Both the position numbers and the translations under genes were made by a program. Under the pieces are notes generated by a model. That model did no database searches and was not told the origin of the DNA. It was given only the letters and a program-made list of their open reading frames with translations. From Nissolia schottii (taxonomy: Eukaryota > Streptophyta > Magnoliopsida > Fabales > Fabaceae): DNA of 64,000 nt. The stretch covers positions 873,886 through 937,885 of the forward strand of contig QANU01006828.1 in assembly GCA_003254905.1 (NCBI GenBank), given 5' to 3'. Below, piece by piece: positions 61,315-64,000 of the stretch. Each line of letters opens with the position of its first letter. The first letter of the stretch is position 1.

Positions 61315-63939
61315 CTAAAACAACTCAAACTCCTCACAATCTTCTGCATCCTCTAAATCATTTGCATTCTCCTTCTCTGCAGCCATAGATGGAGGAGCAC
61401 TACTTCCAAAATCACGAAACTTGGGGAGCTCTGGTGGTGCCGCACATCGTATTAGTGCCCAGTTAAGGCCTTCAAAGAAGGGGTGCTGCTTTATTTCAGC
61501 AGCACCTTTTACAGAACCTAATCGATTTTCGGGATCCTTTATCAACAATCCTCTGATCAAATCCCTTGCATGAAAACTGACAATAGGAGCACCTGGGAAC
61601 TTGAGGCTTTGTGACACAACATTGGCCAATGTATCCTCGTTTGCTGGGCCCTTGAAGGGAGTCTTACCATATAAAAGCTCAAACAAAAATATACCGAAAG
61701 TCCACCAATCTACAGCACTCCCATGACCCTCACCTTTGATGATCTCCGGAGCAAGATATTCATAGGTTCCAACAAAGGAGTTGGACCGGGCACTAGTAGG
61801 CTCCACTACGAGCTGTGGCAGTGGACCAACCTGAGCATCAGCCTTCACCTTTCGAGATTTTGCTCCGGCAGATAATAGAATGGGAGTGAAGCAGGAGACT
61901 TGCCAATCCGGTTGGAGACAGAAAGGCTGTATGCACCTAGCATCTGAACAGGGACTGGACATTTTCTTTGTTGCATCCACTTCAGGTGAAGATGATTTGA
62001 CTAGCACTGGATTGACAGAACATCTCATTGACAAGTCAAAATCTGTCAACATAATATGCCCATCTTCTCGTACTAGGACATTTTCTGGCTTTAGATCTCG
62101 ATATACAACCCCCAGCATGTGCAAATACTCCAGGGCAAGAAGAACTTCAGCAACATAAAATCTGCAAATGTAATGGCATGACAAGATTGAATGCCAAAAT
62201 AACAGATATCAAAGCAAGAATGAATTTCAAAACAGGAAAATGTATATATTTAAATCATGAAGAAGAAAGACTGTAAAAGCCCACTAATCCTACCTAGCTG
62301 CTTGTTCTGAGAAACTCCTATACGGTTGCCTCTGCCGTAGTACATGCAGATCTCCACCCGGACAATACTCCATAACCAAGCAAGAGAGCTTATCTGTTGT
62401 GATATGGGAATATAGCGTAGGAAGAAACGGATGATCCAGTATCTGTAGGATCTCTCTTTCAGTTTGGGCCCTGAACATTTTCTTCCGGCTTGCCAAAAAT
62501 TCATTGTCCATCACTTTCAATGCAAAAAGGCAGCTTGCACCAATTAGTTCTGCAAGATAAACAGTTCCAATGTCCCCACTACCTAGCTTCCTTAGCAGCT
62601 TGAAGTGCCTCAAAGTCAAATTACCATGCTGCTGCTGAACAGCTCGAACGGCTTCCCATCTCAAATGTTTTGACATGTGGGGCCTGTAGCCAATGCGACT
62701 GGAACCACTTAGAATGCTCTCCTCACTGATGCTTGTGCTACTACTGTACTCACCAATGCTACTTTTTGAGCTTTGGGAGAACTCACCCTTTTCCTTTGAT
62801 CTTGATTTCTCATCAATTTTTGGCACTAGAAACTTAGTTCTCTTATTGCAACTCAAACTGAAACCAGGTTTGCTTGAGTCCATACCAGCATTAGTTGAGT
62901 TAACTTCAATGCCATGATTTGAACTGCTGGGAGACAGCTTCTCATTTTCTTTCATTTCATGCTTCAAATCAGAATTGTTAGTTTCCTTATCGAAATTATT
63001 TGTAGTGCAGCCCAAATCATTGCCAACTTTTATCATACATGGAGTGGAGCTGTTTGAGGCAGAACAAAAATTTTGCTTTATTTTTTTCTTAAAGAAGTTC
63101 CTCCTATTGACTATAGGCTTTGACAAACATGTATTACTGCTTGTAGGTTTATCCACTCCATCACCAGTACTAGAGCTAGATGGAGAAGAAGCAGAATAAA
63201 AATTAGTGTGAGAAGCTTTGCTTGAGGAAGCAGGATTCATTCTGCCCTCTGGCACTACCTCACTTGCACACACAGCTGGTGAAAAGTTTACAAGTATTGG
63301 TTTTCCATACCCCGAAATTGGTTTCTCACCCTCAACTTCTGATGGAAGAGGAACAATCTGATCGCGAGATGCAAACCTGGTTGCATTTTCTTTCAGGTTC
63401 GTCACATCAACCGAGGGAGCAGGATGATTAGCACTTGAACTTGATACTGAGACACAGGGCAATTTATCAGAAGGTGCAGATGTCTCTGGCACTAGGGAGA
63501 TTTCCATCAGGTTCCCTCTCCCCTCATCTACAACTGCTGTGTACAGCTTTTTGATGGTGCCAGCCTCCGATACTCTTGATGAACTGCATGGCTTTGAGAT
63601 TCTCTTCAAAGCAGCCATTTCTGATGCCTGAGAGATGCACAACCCTCTAAGTGCCTGCTTTAAACTTACAGGCTCTGAGATGCCAATTCCAGATACGTGA
63701 GATGGACTGACTTTTATCGGCCTCTTAAGAGCACTCTTTTGTGAACGTGATGCACTGAAACCCCTAGATGAACTCTTGATGTCAATAGCCTTGAAAAGAC
63801 GATTAATATCATCCTCAATCGAATACCTTTTTCCTGATTTGTGGGCACTACTACTCTCAGGCTTTTCATCAATTTGGAACTCAGAAACTATCTCTTCCCT
63901 TGCTTCCACTATCTCACATGTACTGGGAGAGGTATCCAT
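61315..63939 (-). CDS. KIPK-type AGCVIII serine/threonine protein kinase
   Basis: Two exons, 62294-63939 and 61315-62161, encode about 830 residues; the single intron interrupts the kinase domain after FSEQAAR. The N-terminal ~440 residues are Ser-rich and mostly disordered but carry the family blocks [34 protein letters not shown] and [20 protein letters not shown]. The kinase domain starts near residue 446 with the GSGDIG loop, Lys475 in [17 protein letters not shown], and DFD in place of DFG, the hallmark of plant AGCVIII kinases. A long insertion (about 75 residues) separates DFD from the YLAPEI segment. The C-terminus EEFELF resembles the PIF motif that binds PDK1. Known KIPKs bind the KCBP kinesin and PERK receptors and restrain root growth. 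It is somewhat shorter than Arabidopsis KIPK (about 930). Confidence 0.92.
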
Positions 63940-64000
63940 GTATGGTGAGTTGATAAATACACAAACTGGGAACTAACTAAGCTTCAGTCGAATTCTAAAG

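Overview
This is eukaryotic plant nuclear DNA. Genes are split by short AT-rich GT-AG introns, intergenic sequence is very AT-rich, and one gene encodes a nuclear photosystem I subunit with a chloroplast transit peptide. Gene content and transposon types fit a dicot, perhaps a papilionoid legume such as soybean or a relative; that species guess is inference. There is an assembly gap (N) at 59315-60198 and a single N at 18054. Exon coordinates were built by hand from splice sites and reading-frame continuity.

Layout. 1-5650 is gene-free and full of repeats: a terminal-inverted-repeat (TIR) element carrying ~250-bp tandem units, a degenerate minisatellite and a small MITE. 5786-7423 is a single-exon berberine-bridge-enzyme-like oxidase (+). 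7866-10569 is an ARID-HMG-box DNA-binding protein (-). 11400-13660 holds a solo LTR with its target duplication and a deleted copia relic. 14270-14755 is PSAG (-). 16160-19198 is a nine-coding-exon WD40 protein (-). 20048-21509 is a Pack-MULE-like element with fragments of two host genes. 22930-24345 is a non-autonomous TIR element. 25885-30198 is ARP8, an F-box/actin fusion (+), with a 135-bp solo LTR in intron 8. 31269-33102 is a LORELEI-like GPI-anchored protein (-). 35451-39279 is a SEC14/SFH lipid-transfer protein (-). 43820-44556 is a 148-residue ubiquitin E2 (-). 46685-51082 is a STAR/KH RNA-binding protein (-). 51939-56799 is a complete but decayed Ty3/gypsy chromovirus with both LTRs and a 5-bp target duplication. 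57005-59133 is ORANGE (-). 61315-63939 is a KIPK-type AGC kinase (-).

The host genes are unrelated housekeeping or signalling genes and do not form a pathway or cluster. PSAG and ORANGE both act in plastids; LLG acts at the cell surface with receptor kinases; KIPK is a polarity/auxin-type AGCVIII kinase. I see no sign of an undescribed multi-gene system. The unusual content is in mobile and repetitive DNA: the chimeric Pack-MULE, the solo LTR with an snRNA-type promoter motif inside ARP8, the higher-order minisatellite, and a cluster of four ~27-bp palindromes bounded by 64-bp direct repeats at 42376-42951.
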